A stretch of DNA of 64,000 nucleotides, taken from positions 62,001 to 126,000 of the forward strand of contig CAJZHL010000003.1 of assembly GCA_916048055.1 (NCBI GenBank), in the 5' to 3' direction. Each line of letters begins with the position of its first letter. Within the stretch, counting starts at the first letter, position 1. The DNA comes from Pedinophyceae sp. YPF-701. Lineage: Eukaryota > Chlorophyta > Pedinophyceae. Below are positions 32,388 to 43,964 of the stretch, piece after piece. The notes under the pieces are model-generated. The model worked only from the letters and a program-made list of their open reading frames with translations, was not told the origin of the DNA and did not search any database. A program made the translations under genes and the position numbers.

Positions 32388-35300
32388 TCAGAACATGTCG
32401 CCGCCCTGCATGTTGCTCTCCTGGACCGAAATCTCGATCCGCGCCTCCAGCAGCCTCTCGAGGGCATTCATCAGCCCCTGGACCTGGCGCACCAGCTCGT
32501 CCAGCACCGACCCCGACCCCCAATCGATCAGCAGCTTGTTGCCGCCCTGCGTCGAGCGGCCCGCGTGCTGCGCGGGGCGCTCCGCACGCACGCTGCACGC
32601 GTCCGAGATCAGGACGAAGCGCCCGTCCGCGTCGAGGCTGGTGGCGCGCAGGGGCGTCCCAGGCGGATTCCCCGCCACGCTCTTCTGGAGAGCCAAGTGC
32701 GCGTCGCTCTGGCGGGCGTACACACGCATCCGCGCGAGGTAGTGGAAGATGGCGTGGAAGCTCTTCGCCGGCACGATTTGGGACGTGACCTGCGCGACAG
32801 CGAGGCGGCAACGCCCCAGGGGTCTGTTGTAAGTGAGGGGCGCGACACGAGACGAACCGGCGCAGGCGAAGCTGGCTGGCTGGCCACCTGCGCGCCCGCG
32901 CTGAACGCTGCCGCCGCAACACGCGGTGCACCATGACCGCGGCCCGCAGAGGTCCGACACTCGTCGGCCGGGCGGTCTGTTGCAACTGGCGTGGGCTCAT
33001 ACCTGGACCAGGTTGCAGTCCATGAGCGAGAACAGGTGCCCGTCGGGCTCCGTGCGCATCAGTTTGGTGGCCTGGTCGGCCTTGCAGTCCCGCAGGAAGG
33101 TGCACGGCGACCCCAGGGCACCGCTTGGCAGCTTCCCGACATACAGAGGGAGGTTCAGGTCCGACCCGAAGAGCGCTTGGCACGCCGCGGCCAGCCGCGC
33201 CACGGTCGTGCCGTGCGCCTTGCTCAGCAGCTCCGCCACCGGCCTGTCGAGCTGCACAGTCACCGCAGAGCAGGGTCGCAGCGGATTCTCGGTCGCGAGG
33301 CTCACGATGAGATACAGCGGGATCGGCGGTTGTGAGTGGGAGGGCTGTGTTACCGTGAGAATGTCCTTGAGTTTGCTGGCGACGTGCTCCTCGTCCTCGC
33401 TGATCGGGTCGTCTTCTTCGGGCGGCACCTGGCTCCGCAGGCGCCCCGCACGCTTCTTCTTCCCCCGGCCCTTGCTGGTCGACGGCGCTGTGCCGAGCTC
33501 CGCGAGCGCCTCGGCCCCCATCTGCGTGTCGGCCGACGCCGCAGGGCCGCCCCGCGCGCTCGAGCGCGTGCGCTTGCCAGCGCTCTGAGGAGTGCGGCCG
33601 CCGCCTCCGCCGCCTCCGCCGCCGCCGCCTCCGCCCCCGCGGTCATCGCCGAGACACTTCCTGATCAGCTCGTCAAGCTGTTGCAGGCTCTCCGCGAGCT
33701 TCTTGCTCTGGTCTTGCACTGCGAAGACACAGAGGGGGCACGGAGCGCGGTGGTGGGCTCGCCGCAAGCCGCGCAGCACAGACACGTCGTCACCGTCGTT
33801 GGTGCGTGCAGGGCACGCGTCCAGGGCGCGACGTCAACACTGATAAGCACTTACGTGCATCGGCGGTGAGATCCGGGTGCTGGTGCCACCTAGTGCCCGG
33901 CTTGATCGCCAACAGGGCCTCGGCGACGTCGCGCACGCTCTGCACGGGCCCGGCGACTTCGGTCAGGTGCAGCAGCTCCTCCTTCAAGAACATCTTGACG
34001 CGCAGGGCCGAACCCAGGGTTTTCTTGTCCTTGGACTGGATCTCGCGGAGCGCCTCGCGGCCCTGGTGCTGCGCCGCGTGGATCGCGGCCTCGATCTTGT
34101 CCGTGTCGTCGGGCTCGTCCGCGGGGTTGGGCTTGAACACCACGATGATGGCCGCTTTCAACGTGGCGGCGGTGCTCAGCCCGAGGACCTCGGCGGTGAC
34201 GCGCAGGTTGGTGATGCTGGCGGTGCTCCCGGGCGCACCGGCGAGCATCATGCCCTTGAGCAGCACCTCGCCGTCCCTTTCCCCGCGCTTCACGGCCCCG
34301 CCTGCACACACACACACACACATGCACCTCAGCCACGGTGCGTTCGCGCAACGGAGGGCATCGCGCCCGCAGCGACGCGGCACGTCCGCGCAGCGCCTCA
34401 GCACCGCCGACGCACCGTCTATCGTCAGGCTGTTGATGCACTCCTCGTCGGCCACCGACAGGTTCTTGCGAGCGGGCCGCTTCTCCAGGCCGACGCTCCA
34501 CGCGAGCCCGCCCCTCGCGAGGCCCTTGATCACTTCCATGCTGAGCGGGTACGGGTGCCCGTTCGAGTCCCGCGCCGCCAGCACGAGCGGCTCGAGCTCC
34601 GCCCCCACGCTGTACACGCGGTTCTTGTCCCCCACCACGGGCGGCGCGGCGGCTCCGGGGGGCGGCGCGGCCGTGCCGTGCGGGTAGAGCACGACCTCGG
34701 ACAGCTCGCCGGGGAGGATCGTCGCGCAGACTTCCTCGGACTCCACGCACCGAAGGACGCGGTGCTTGTTGTCCCACTGCTCCAGAAGCAGCGGGTTCGT
34801 CTTCTTGGGCCTGTCGGGGAGGTCCCGCTCCTCCCACGCCGCGTAGATGAGCTTCTCGCCCGGCGTGTACGGCCCCACGATGCTCTCCTCGATGCCCGAC
34901 GCAGGGCACTTGCCCGCCAGCTGGAGGACCAGCCCGGGGGGGTCGCTCGTCGTCGCTGCCGACACGATCTTCCAGCCATGGCCCGTGAGCAGATCGTCGA
35001 CGTTGTCCACGTCGGCGCTGTTCTTGCTTTGAATCTTGAGGGACAGCCGGGCATCGTCGCCTTTCTCTCCCTGCGAGCGTCCGTCGGAGGGAGGGGGGAA
35101 GGCGGGTTGGGTGGGGGCTCGCGCACAACGGGGACGGAGCGGATGAGCACTGAGGCCCTGCGGACGCCTGGTCATGCGGCAGCGCGCGGCGTATTGCGCT
35201 GACTGGCGCACCAGGGCTTGCTTCCTCGCCCAGGTCTTCAGGGCGTTGCCGTGTGGCACCCAGTGCTCGGGCGGGTGAAGCATGGGGAGGGTCACGGTCG

Positions 35301-38300
35301 CGGTCACCAAGGTGCCCGCGGAGAACTCCAGCGGGGACAGCCGCAGGCCGACCCTGCACAATCATGCTCGGGGGGTGTGAGGGCGGGGTGAGGGCGCCGC
35401 GACGCGCGAGGTGGACGGGCGTTGCGAGTCATCGGCGGGGCGTCCACGTACCCTGTCGACCGGGGCATGTCGACGAATCCTGCGGGCACGACGAGGACCG
35501 AGGGCACGATGCGCACGATGAAGGGCGTCCAGGGCCAGCGCCCGTCCTGCGTGCTCCCGCTGTCATCATCCCCCCTCTTCCTGGTATGTAGCCTGGCCTT
35601 CATCGGCACGTCTACGCTCTTGCCCCCGGCGGCGCACGACCACATGATGTACTCCATCTTGACGAAGTTCAGACCGTCAATGGTGACCTTCCGCTTCCTC
35701 ATCATCTTCGCAAGATCGAACGCCTGCAGACACCCTCCAGAGATGTGCGTCGGCCACGTTCGCGGCGGAACGGTGACGCCGCGCGCGACGAGGCCGACGA
35801 AGCGAGCACAACACAACATCCCGCGGACGCACAGCACCAACCAACGAGCAAACAGGCCACGCAGCGCGCACCACGACCGTGCTGGTACCCTCCTCGGCCT
35901 GCGTTTCCGTCTGCGTCTGCGCGCTGAGCTCCGACGCCAGCTCCAACCCCAGGTTGGGGAGGGACTCGAGGGTCCACGTGTTGTTCCCGGCCACGTCGCG
36001 CAGGCCCGCGGCCACGGGCACCCTCCTGTAGTCCTTGACCTCGATCACCGACCTCTCGCCCTCGACCCGCCACGTCCCGCCCTCAGAGCTCACGCAGTAC
36101 GCCGTGTGCGCCACCCCAGGCTTGAGCGTCAGGCCCTCCAGCGTGCCGCGCAGCACCTTCGCGCCGTCCTCGTACTCCACCGTCACCTCGACGTCCGCGT
36201 GGACCTCCGCGATGCCGTTCTGCGGGACGCCGCCCACGCGGATGTCCGCGAGCGTGGCCTCCAGGTGGTCCCCCGCGGGCACCACCGTCAGGTTGTAGGC
36301 CGCGTCGAACGACGCCACCTGCGCCTGCTCCGCGTCGGCGCCCTTGAGCGTGAGGTCGATGTTCTTCACGGCCATGTCGAACGGCCCGTGGTCGTCATAC
36401 GCGCGCCCCGAAAGGTCGCACAGCCGCAGGTGCAGCACCACGTTCGTCCCCACGTGCACCACGGAGCTGTTGCCGCCCATCTGCACCTCCACGCGGTCCC
36501 CGAGCCCCGCCTGCCGCATCACGACGCCGAACTCCGCGCTGCACCCCTCCGCGGCCTCCCCGCCCCCGCCCGCGTGCGGCAGCGCGTCCAGCACCAGCGT
36601 CGCCGTGGCGTCAAACGCGCCCACATGACTCGTGTCGAGCTCCCCCGGGCCCAGCTCCGGAAGCGGGAACCAGCCGTCCGCGTCGACGTCGATCTCGCCG
36701 GTCGTGAAGCTGAACGACCGCGTGACCCCCTCGCGCTCCCCGCGCGGGCGCACCGTCAGCTCCACGCGGTCAAACACGCTGCTCTCGTGCAGGAGGTCCG
36801 CGCGCGTCACGTGCCGCCCCGTCGCGTACTCCAGGCGCGCGTACAGCCCGGTGACGGTCTCTGCGATGTGCGAGCGGGACGAGAAAGGAGGACCACGTCT
36901 CGGGGCGGGCAAGCGACACCGCAGCAGAGCTCACGCGGGGGGCAGTGGGGGCGGGGGGCGGGTCGCAACGCACCTCCCGGGACGAAGCGGACCGGTGTGC
37001 TGGAGTCGAGCACCTCGGTCGCACCGTCGCAGGTCGCGCGCGCCACGAGCCGCACGGGCAGCGGGCGCAGCTCCACAGGCAGGTGCTTGGTGACGAACAC
37101 GCTGGACCCCGCGCTCTGCTTGACGCGCCTTCCGGTGGTGGGCGCGTTCTTCGCCTCGAACAGGAGCGTGATGCGCTCCCACGGGTACCTGCGGCGGAAG
37201 GAGCAGCGCGGAGACGGCCGCTTTCAACTCGCGGCCATGTTTTCGGCGCTGCGGTGCGTGCGAGCGAGGGACCGGGACGCTCGCGTACCGGTACGGCTGG
37301 ATGTTTGCGCGCGCCGCCTCGTTCCGAATCTGCGGCTTGTAGTGCCCGGGGACCAGCGCCGAGGGAGGGAACACCTTCATGGGGCTCTCGCGGCGGAACA
37401 GGTCCGGGCGCGCGGCGTCGCCCGCGAGCGGGTCCTCGAGCCGCGCCTTGTTCTCTCCGAGCAGGTCGTCGCCCTCCCGCCCGTGCGGCACGACGTACGC
37501 CAGCGCCTTGATCTTGCTGGGCTTGATCTTGCGCGCCTGGCCCGCGAACCCCACCACCGTGCGGCCGACGACCTTGGCCGGGAGGACGTTGATCGTGGAC
37601 GTCGCCTCCTCGTGCTTCTGCAGCGCGCGCTCGTCCTCGACCCACTCCCGCTCCAGCTCCTCCTCGAGTTGGCGCACCTCGGCCTCCTCGATGCCCGACA
37701 CCAGCACCAGCCGCTCCTCGCCGTCGTCGTCGACGAGCACGTAGTCCCCGGCCATGAGAACGAGCCAGCGCACGCGCGCCTCCAGGCTCTTCGGCGTCAG
37801 CTTCCTCTTCTTGCCCCCGCGCGCGTCCGGGACCAGCATGCGCACCATGTACGCCTCCACGTTGTCGACGTGGTCCCCGGACAGGCGCACCACCTGCCCG
37901 ACGCCCAGCTTGCTCAGGTTCTCCGCCGTGAAGTCCCCGCGCCCCACGTACTTGCCGATGTCGCCCTCCAGCGCGCCAAAGGGGGGGTCCGGGCCCGACA
38001 GCGGGTTCAGCACGGTCAGGTCCTGCGCCGAGACCTCCGCGACGGTGCTGCTCCGGTCCTGCTCGTTCGTGTTCGGGTTCACGCTCAGGGCCTCCGCGGC
38101 CAGGCGGCTGCTGTGGCACACCGCGCCTCCCGCCAGCCGCAGCTTGCCCGACACCTCGACGTCCTCCTCGTGGATCGAGACGATGCGGAAGCTCATCTTT
38201 GATCCCGCGTCGCCGTCCCCGGCGTCGCTCACGCCCGCGGGCAGCTCGTCCGCGGGGCGCACCAGCGACTGGTGGTTCCACACGCCCGAGCGCAGGAGAC

Positions 38301-41300
38301 GGGCGTCGAACGCGATGTTGCCCGGGGCCATACGGAACCGGACCTTCTCGCACACGGCCTTGACCTCTGCGAGCGGAGCCACGGGGCGGCCGGGGGCTCG
38401 GCGAATGGTCAGCACAGCGCGGTGTCACGCCGTCAGGGACGCCTCCGGGCCGTGCACGCGACGCTCGGGCTCGCTCGGGCGCACCTATGGGGTCGACGTG
38501 TCGCTCCGCTTTCCTGGGGATGATCTTGAAGCAGAACTCGATGCGGTCCTCCTGAGCCAGCCGCACGGTGTCGTCGAACTGCACCCCGTGGAGCTCAATA
38601 TCCATGCACCCCTCGTCCTCGTCCTCCTCGTCGCCGTACACCACGGCAGGGGGCGCTGCGAGGTGCACACGCGCAGCGCCGCACGAGTGAGTGGCTCGGG
38701 CGTCGCACGGCGACAGCGTGGGAGGGGCTGGCGCGCGTTGGCGCGCACCTGTCCGCAGGAGCGCCGGCTTGCACGACGTAGCGATCAGCTTGACGCGGTC
38801 CTCGTCGTCCGCGCGGGGCAGCAGGACGGGCACGTAGTTGTCGTTCCCCTCAAAGTCGACCTGCAGTCTGAACCGCATGATCAGCCGGTCGTCCGCGTTG
38901 ATGACGTAGCGCTCGCCCCGGGCGCACTCCGTGCCGTCCTGCCTCGTGATGTTCTCCACCACCATCTTCGCCTGCGGCGCAGCGTTCGAGACAACAAGCC
39001 ACGTTGTTCAGACGCGCAGCCCCGTGCATGCACGACGTGCAGACGTCCGGGCGACTCGGAACGCACGACACGGACGTGACCCCCCTGGGTGTGCCACTCA
39101 CCACGTCGCCGTGCTTCGCGAGGTCGAACTTCTGCGTCTCCACCTGGACTTCGAGCGGAGGACCGACGAGGCGGGGGGGCACCTTCTGCCCCGGCGCCGC
39201 CACGCCGAACGCGACCTCGTGCTTCCCGCACTTGAGCTGCCTCAGCGGCGGGACGCGCTGCAGCGCCGTGTCCTTCAGGACGATCATGAGCTCCTTGTGA
39301 TCGACGCCCTTCTTCCTGAAGGACTCGAACTCGAACCTGCGGCGGCAGCGGCGGCGACGGTGACCGGACTGAGCGCAGGAGAACGGTGGACAGGGGCGCG
39401 CGCGCGTCAACAGGGCGTCAGCCCTCACTGGTGGCCGGAGGTCCAGGGGCGCTCACCCGTACTCGGTGTCCCTGAGGGCGCACGGCTCGCCGTCGACGAT
39501 CACGGCGACCTTGACCATCTCGAGCATCTTCAGCAGCCACACGCCCGCGCCACTGTCCGGCAGGTCGAGGTCCCCCTTCACCAGCCGCGCGCCCGAGACC
39601 ACCTTGGCGCGCCGCAGGCACAGGTACCTCGCCGGCGCGTTCCGGGTCCCGAGTTTGGCGAACTCGATCGCCTGTTGCTGCGCGATTGTTACGTGCCCGT
39701 TCCCCTGCAGCTTCGGCACGTCGCCCGACTTCTTGGACAGCGCCAGCTGCAGCGTGGGCAGCTCGTTCAGCGCCACCGTGTAGTTCTCGAGGTCCTCCAT
39801 GGTGGGCGGGCGCAGCGCGGAGTAGCACAGCTGGTTGTCGTCCGCCAGCACCACCGTGTACGTCTGGGGCTTCCGCAAGCAGCGGTCCGCGAGGAGCTGC
39901 GCAGCCTCTTGCGTCAGGCGCATCTGGCGCTTCTTGCCGTCCGCGACGACCTCGACCCTGTCCTGGCCGTCGCCGGGCAGCAGCAGCGCGAGTTTGACCA
40001 CGACCTTCATGACCTTCCGGCGCCCCGTGTCCACGTCCCTCTCCTCCGCGTGCAGCAGGCGGAAGATGGGCTGCGTGCCCTTGCCGTCGCCGGCGAAGAG
40101 CGCGGCGAGGTCCGCGTCGTCGTTGCTCGCGCCGTCCTTGAGCGAGAGCACGACCTCCGACCCAACATTGAACGTGGCGCTCGTCTTGCTGTACTTGACC
40201 AGCGCGCCCTGAACCACGCGCACCGACTCGTTCCGCTCGATGCACTGCGGGCACGACCGGCTCGGGGTGGAAAAAGCGGTGAGCGCACCCACACGCCGTG
40301 GGGGGTGCTGCACCCTGCGGGCAGACCCTCGGCCGCGGGCTGGATGGCAGGACGGCGCGGAAGCAGCGCACGGCAAGCTCTCGTCCCACCGAGTGCACGC
40401 AGCGGTCACGCGGCGCCGCCTGTGGGCGGCACGAACAGACAGCCCCCCCCCGTACCTTGCGCACGAACTCCGCCATCACCTCCGCGGTCTTGTTCTTGGG
40501 CCCCGCGAGCGCGTGCTCGATCTTCGTCTTGATCAGCTGGTTGATGTCCGCGGCGTGCACCTTGGTCGTCTCCAGGCCCGTCTTGTGGTCGTTCACCGGC
40601 ACCGCGCCCGTCGCCAGCAGCACGCACCGCAGCGCGTTCTCGCGCCCCCCGCACGCCGTGCCGAGCCTGTCGAGCGCCTTGCCCAGCTCGAGCGTGTCCG
40701 CCCGCATCGCCACGCCCTCCCACACCACCTGGCACAGGCGGTCCGCCATCAGCCCGCACCCCGCGCGCCGCCGCTCCTCCAGGACCCTCGGCAGCAGCGC
40801 GTACGGCGTCGGGCGCGCCGCGTGCATGTTGCTCGCCTCCCGCAGCGACACCTCGTCGTCGTCGCTGTCGTCCAGCAGCTCGATCGACGCCGCCGGCGCT
40901 GCGTCGTCCGCGCCCCCGAACAGCACCAGCAGGAACGCCTGGATGCTCTCCTCGCCCGCCGCCGCGCCGCCCTGGTCCGCGCGCGCCTTCTTCGCGGGCC
41001 CCGGCACGCCGCGCACGCGGTGGTCGACCTCGAAGTCCAGCAGCAGCGGCGCCAGCGCCTCGCAGCGGTGCAGCATGCGCATGATGTAGCCCTCCTCCGC
41101 GAGCTCCCCGAGGTCCCACCGCCGCTGCTGCGCGCCCTCGTGCTGCCACACCAGCGAGCACGCCACCGTCGGGCGGTCCGACCCGGGCTTGCTCCGGCTC
41201 TCGAGCAGGAACGACGCGAAGGCCTCCGCGTGCCGCTTGGCCTCCTCGCGCGGGGAGCGCCCCCGCCCGCCGTACGCCGACGCGCCCGCGACGAACTCCT

Positions 41301-43425
41301 CGTTGAAGACCACGTCCATCTTCTCCTCCAGCAGCGCCGCCAGCTTGTCCACCGGCACGAGGTACATGAAGTTGAGGTTGGCCAGGATGCACGCCAGGTC
41401 CTCCAGGGCCACGGAGACGCGGTCGGAGTGGTTCGGAATGCAGTCGTACTCCGGCCGGTTCCACAGGAGCGGCTTGCGCGTGACGCGGCCCTCGGCGTCG
41501 ACCTCGCCGTCGATCTTGAGGTTGTGCAGGCGCATGGTGGTCCCGTGCTCCGACGTGGCGATGAGGTGCTTCCGCATCTCGTCGCTGCGCAGCGGACGCT
41601 TCGAGGGGTGCTCTCTCTCGGCGCCGCGCGGCGCGTACAGCGTGCACTCCCCGCCCGTGTACGTCCCCTCGCCCTCTGCGCCGCAACACAATCACACAAA
41701 CGCTTTGATGCAGGGTCGTCGTCGTGCGACCGCGCCACGCAGCGACGGGCGAGCGGGGCGCGCGTGCGGGGCGGCGGCACACACTCAGGCGCGCGCTCAC
41801 CTCCCCAGGCGGTCCCCTTGAGCGGGAACGACCAGGCCTTGCAGTCGGCGCGGAAGAAGGAGTTGGTGAGGGTGCCGCCCATGCCGGCGCGCGAGATCTG
41901 CCCGGTCATCATGTCCTGGAAGCGCTTGGGCTGCCGCACGCTGACGTCCTTCCGGCGGTTGCTCCCGGACCCCACGGTGTACATGTTGCGGTCGATGTCG
42001 TCGTAGGTCATGCCCTCGCCGTTGTCGCGGATCTCGATCCACGGCTTCCCGTCCTCCTTGTCGCACGTCTCCACGCGGATCTCGATCATCGGCATGAACT
42101 CCGACTCATGCAGGATCGTCCCGGGCGCCATCGCGTTCATGCACGCCTGCACCGGCGGCACCGGGACGCGGCGCACGGGTCGGCGACGACGGGCCGCCGC
42201 AGCGCGCCCGCACGGCCTCCCCGCGTCTCGCCGCACCGGGGGCGTCGCGGCGCTGCAGACCGGGGCGCACCTGGATGGAGTTGTGCAGCTTCTCCTGCAG
42301 CGCCGTCGCCTCGTTGTAGTTGTCCGCGAGGCTCTCCTCGTGCCTCTCCGCGAACCGCGGCACGATGATCTCGTACGTGCCGACGTCCAGCTTGCTGAAC
42401 CGCAGCTGCGAACCAACACACAACGGGCGGCGCCGTCGCAAGTGCACGAGTGACGCTCTCACGGCCGTTCGCGCCCCCGCAGAACGCGCCGGAAGAACCG
42501 CGGCCCGGTGCGACGCGCACTGCGTCCATGCGCTTCCCCGCCTCTCACCTGCCGGTCCAGGCCCGCGCCGTCCAGCACGCCGCCCACTGGAGTCTTGAGC
42601 ACCGACCTGCGGAACCGGGGGGCACTGCCCGCCGCCAGCTCCTCGAAGTAGGCCTCCAGGTCCGTCACGACCCTGCCCTTGAGCGTCTGGAGGTCGCCCA
42701 GGTCACTCGCAGTCAGCTCCGCGAGCTGCACGCGGCGGCACGCGCACAGACGCGCACGTGTGAGCAGCACGCTGGCGTTCCCGTCGAGGGGGGGCGCGCC
42801 GACTCGCTCCAGCGCGCGCGGTGGCTCGGTGCCTCGCGAGAACGGTCTCGCGGGGGCGCGCGAGGCAGCGCGGGCGGGACCGTCGCGCCCCGCGCAACCT
42901 AACTCGCTGGGTGCGGGCAGCCGTTTCCGCCCGCAGAACGGCCGACATACGCCCGCGCAAGTCCCCAGCATCGAAGCCAGATGTAATACGATGCGGCGGG
43001 GCCCGCCTCGACGCGTGGCGCACCTCGGGGCATGAGCTCCGGTAGGCGTTGAGGAATTGGTCCTTCAGGGCGTCCACCGTCGGGACCGGGCGCGTGTCCT
43101 CCGTAACGACGATGCTCCCCTGCTTCTGTGTCGACAGGTGGCCCTTTCTGCTCGGCGGCAGGATCCACACCGCGTGCACGAGCTCCCCGGGCAGGTGACC
43201 GTTGCCCCCACCATCGTCCTCCGCGGCGCCCAGCGCCGCAGGCCCGGCTGCAGCAGAGGAGTCGGGGCACGCAGAACGCTTGCACCACCGGCATCTCAGA
43301 TCCGGCAGGGACGGAGCGTAGCGGTGCCCGTGCGCGCAGCGGCGAAGCACAGCACGCAGGGCGCGGTGCAAAGCAGCAGGTGGCTCTCCGGGCGTGGCGG
43401 TGAGCCTTCCCGCGATACACGTCAC
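32388..43425 (-). CDS. Very large GHKL-ATPase protein, MORC/SMCHD1 (GMI1)-like
   Basis: About 18 exons span 11 kb: ~43300-43024, 42725-42549, 42405-42271, 42146-41801, 41675-40456, 40244-39457, 39336-39102, 38972-38749, 38655-38485, ~38402-37250, 37188-36974, 36860-35889, 35723-35452, 35353-35212, 35070-34416, 34301-33855, 33718-33003, 32789-32388. This makes roughly 2,800 residues. ATP-binding motifs are EKLHNSIQ (N-box ExxxN), EIRDNGEGMTYDDIDRNMY (DxGxG) and ISRAGMGGTLTNSFF. A transducer-like region with HLIATSEHGTTMRLHNLKID follows. The middle contains repeated beta-sandwich-like blocks. The end carries a poly-Gly tract, a basic KGRGKKKRAG segment and a conserved-looking C-terminal domain that might be a diverged hinge. 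Known relatives act in chromatin silencing or DNA repair. The start codon is not settled, and treating everything as one gene is an inference from strand, spacing and splice sites. Confidence 0.68.
34305..34322. repeat. (CA)9 microsatellite in an intron
   Basis: Nine CA units sit directly upstream (in the minus-strand sense) of the CAG acceptor for exon 34301-33855, so the polypyrimidine tract of this acceptor is a TG repeat. Confidence 0.9.
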
Positions 43426-43964
43426 TGTTTCAGGTAGCCGTATGCGTGAATCGACACGAGGCGCGGATCACGCAGGGAGAACGGCGCGCAGGAGGCGCGC
43501 AGGGCGCGTCGCTCGTCTGCAAGCGGGCCACTCCTCACCGTCCTCGTGCGGCCGTTTTCCGCGGCTCGCGGCCGCCACGGTGGTCATGGCCGAACCTCTC
43601 CTCCTGTGAACTAGCTAATCCGCCGCAGGAGCGATGCGCGGTGCTGCTGCCGAGCGCGCGCTCTCAGTCACTGCCCGCGCAGCTCAAACCGGCGAGGCGG
43701 CCGGTCGCCCCGATGCGCGACAGCGGTCCACAGCTCGACAGCTGTGCGACCGCGGAGTACTAGGCCCCCGCGGCCGCGTCTCCGGGCAGTGAGGCCGCCG
43801 CAGCGGGCCTGGCGAGCCCCCCCCGGCCTGCCCGACCACAGCACTGGAGGGTCCTGCCCGGGGCCCTGAGCGGCTCACAGCCGCGCGCCCGCGGCCGTCG
43901 TGCGCAAACGCGGTCGCGACGTGGGTCTTCTGATATTGCGGAGTGTTCTTGCGCACCGCACAGG
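43426..43964. other. Divergent promoter region, GHKL gene / ISCU
   Basis: About 540 bp. It likely holds the ISCU promoter and the first exon and promoter of the GHKL gene. No TATA element or RNA gene seen. Confidence 0.45.

Noticed and set aside
33598-33640. GGC/CCG trinucleotide tract as a non-coding repeat
   Set aside because: It is in frame within the GHKL gene and encodes a poly-Gly run.
35422-38202. Plus-strand open frame of more than 900 codons
   Set aside because: Antisense shadow of GHKL gene exons, with composition typical of reverse-strand GC-rich DNA.
40240-42006. Long plus-strand open frame (over 580 codons) opposite the GHKL gene
   Set aside because: Arg/His/Leu-rich antisense shadow of a high-GC3 coding strand; no homology or splice logic.
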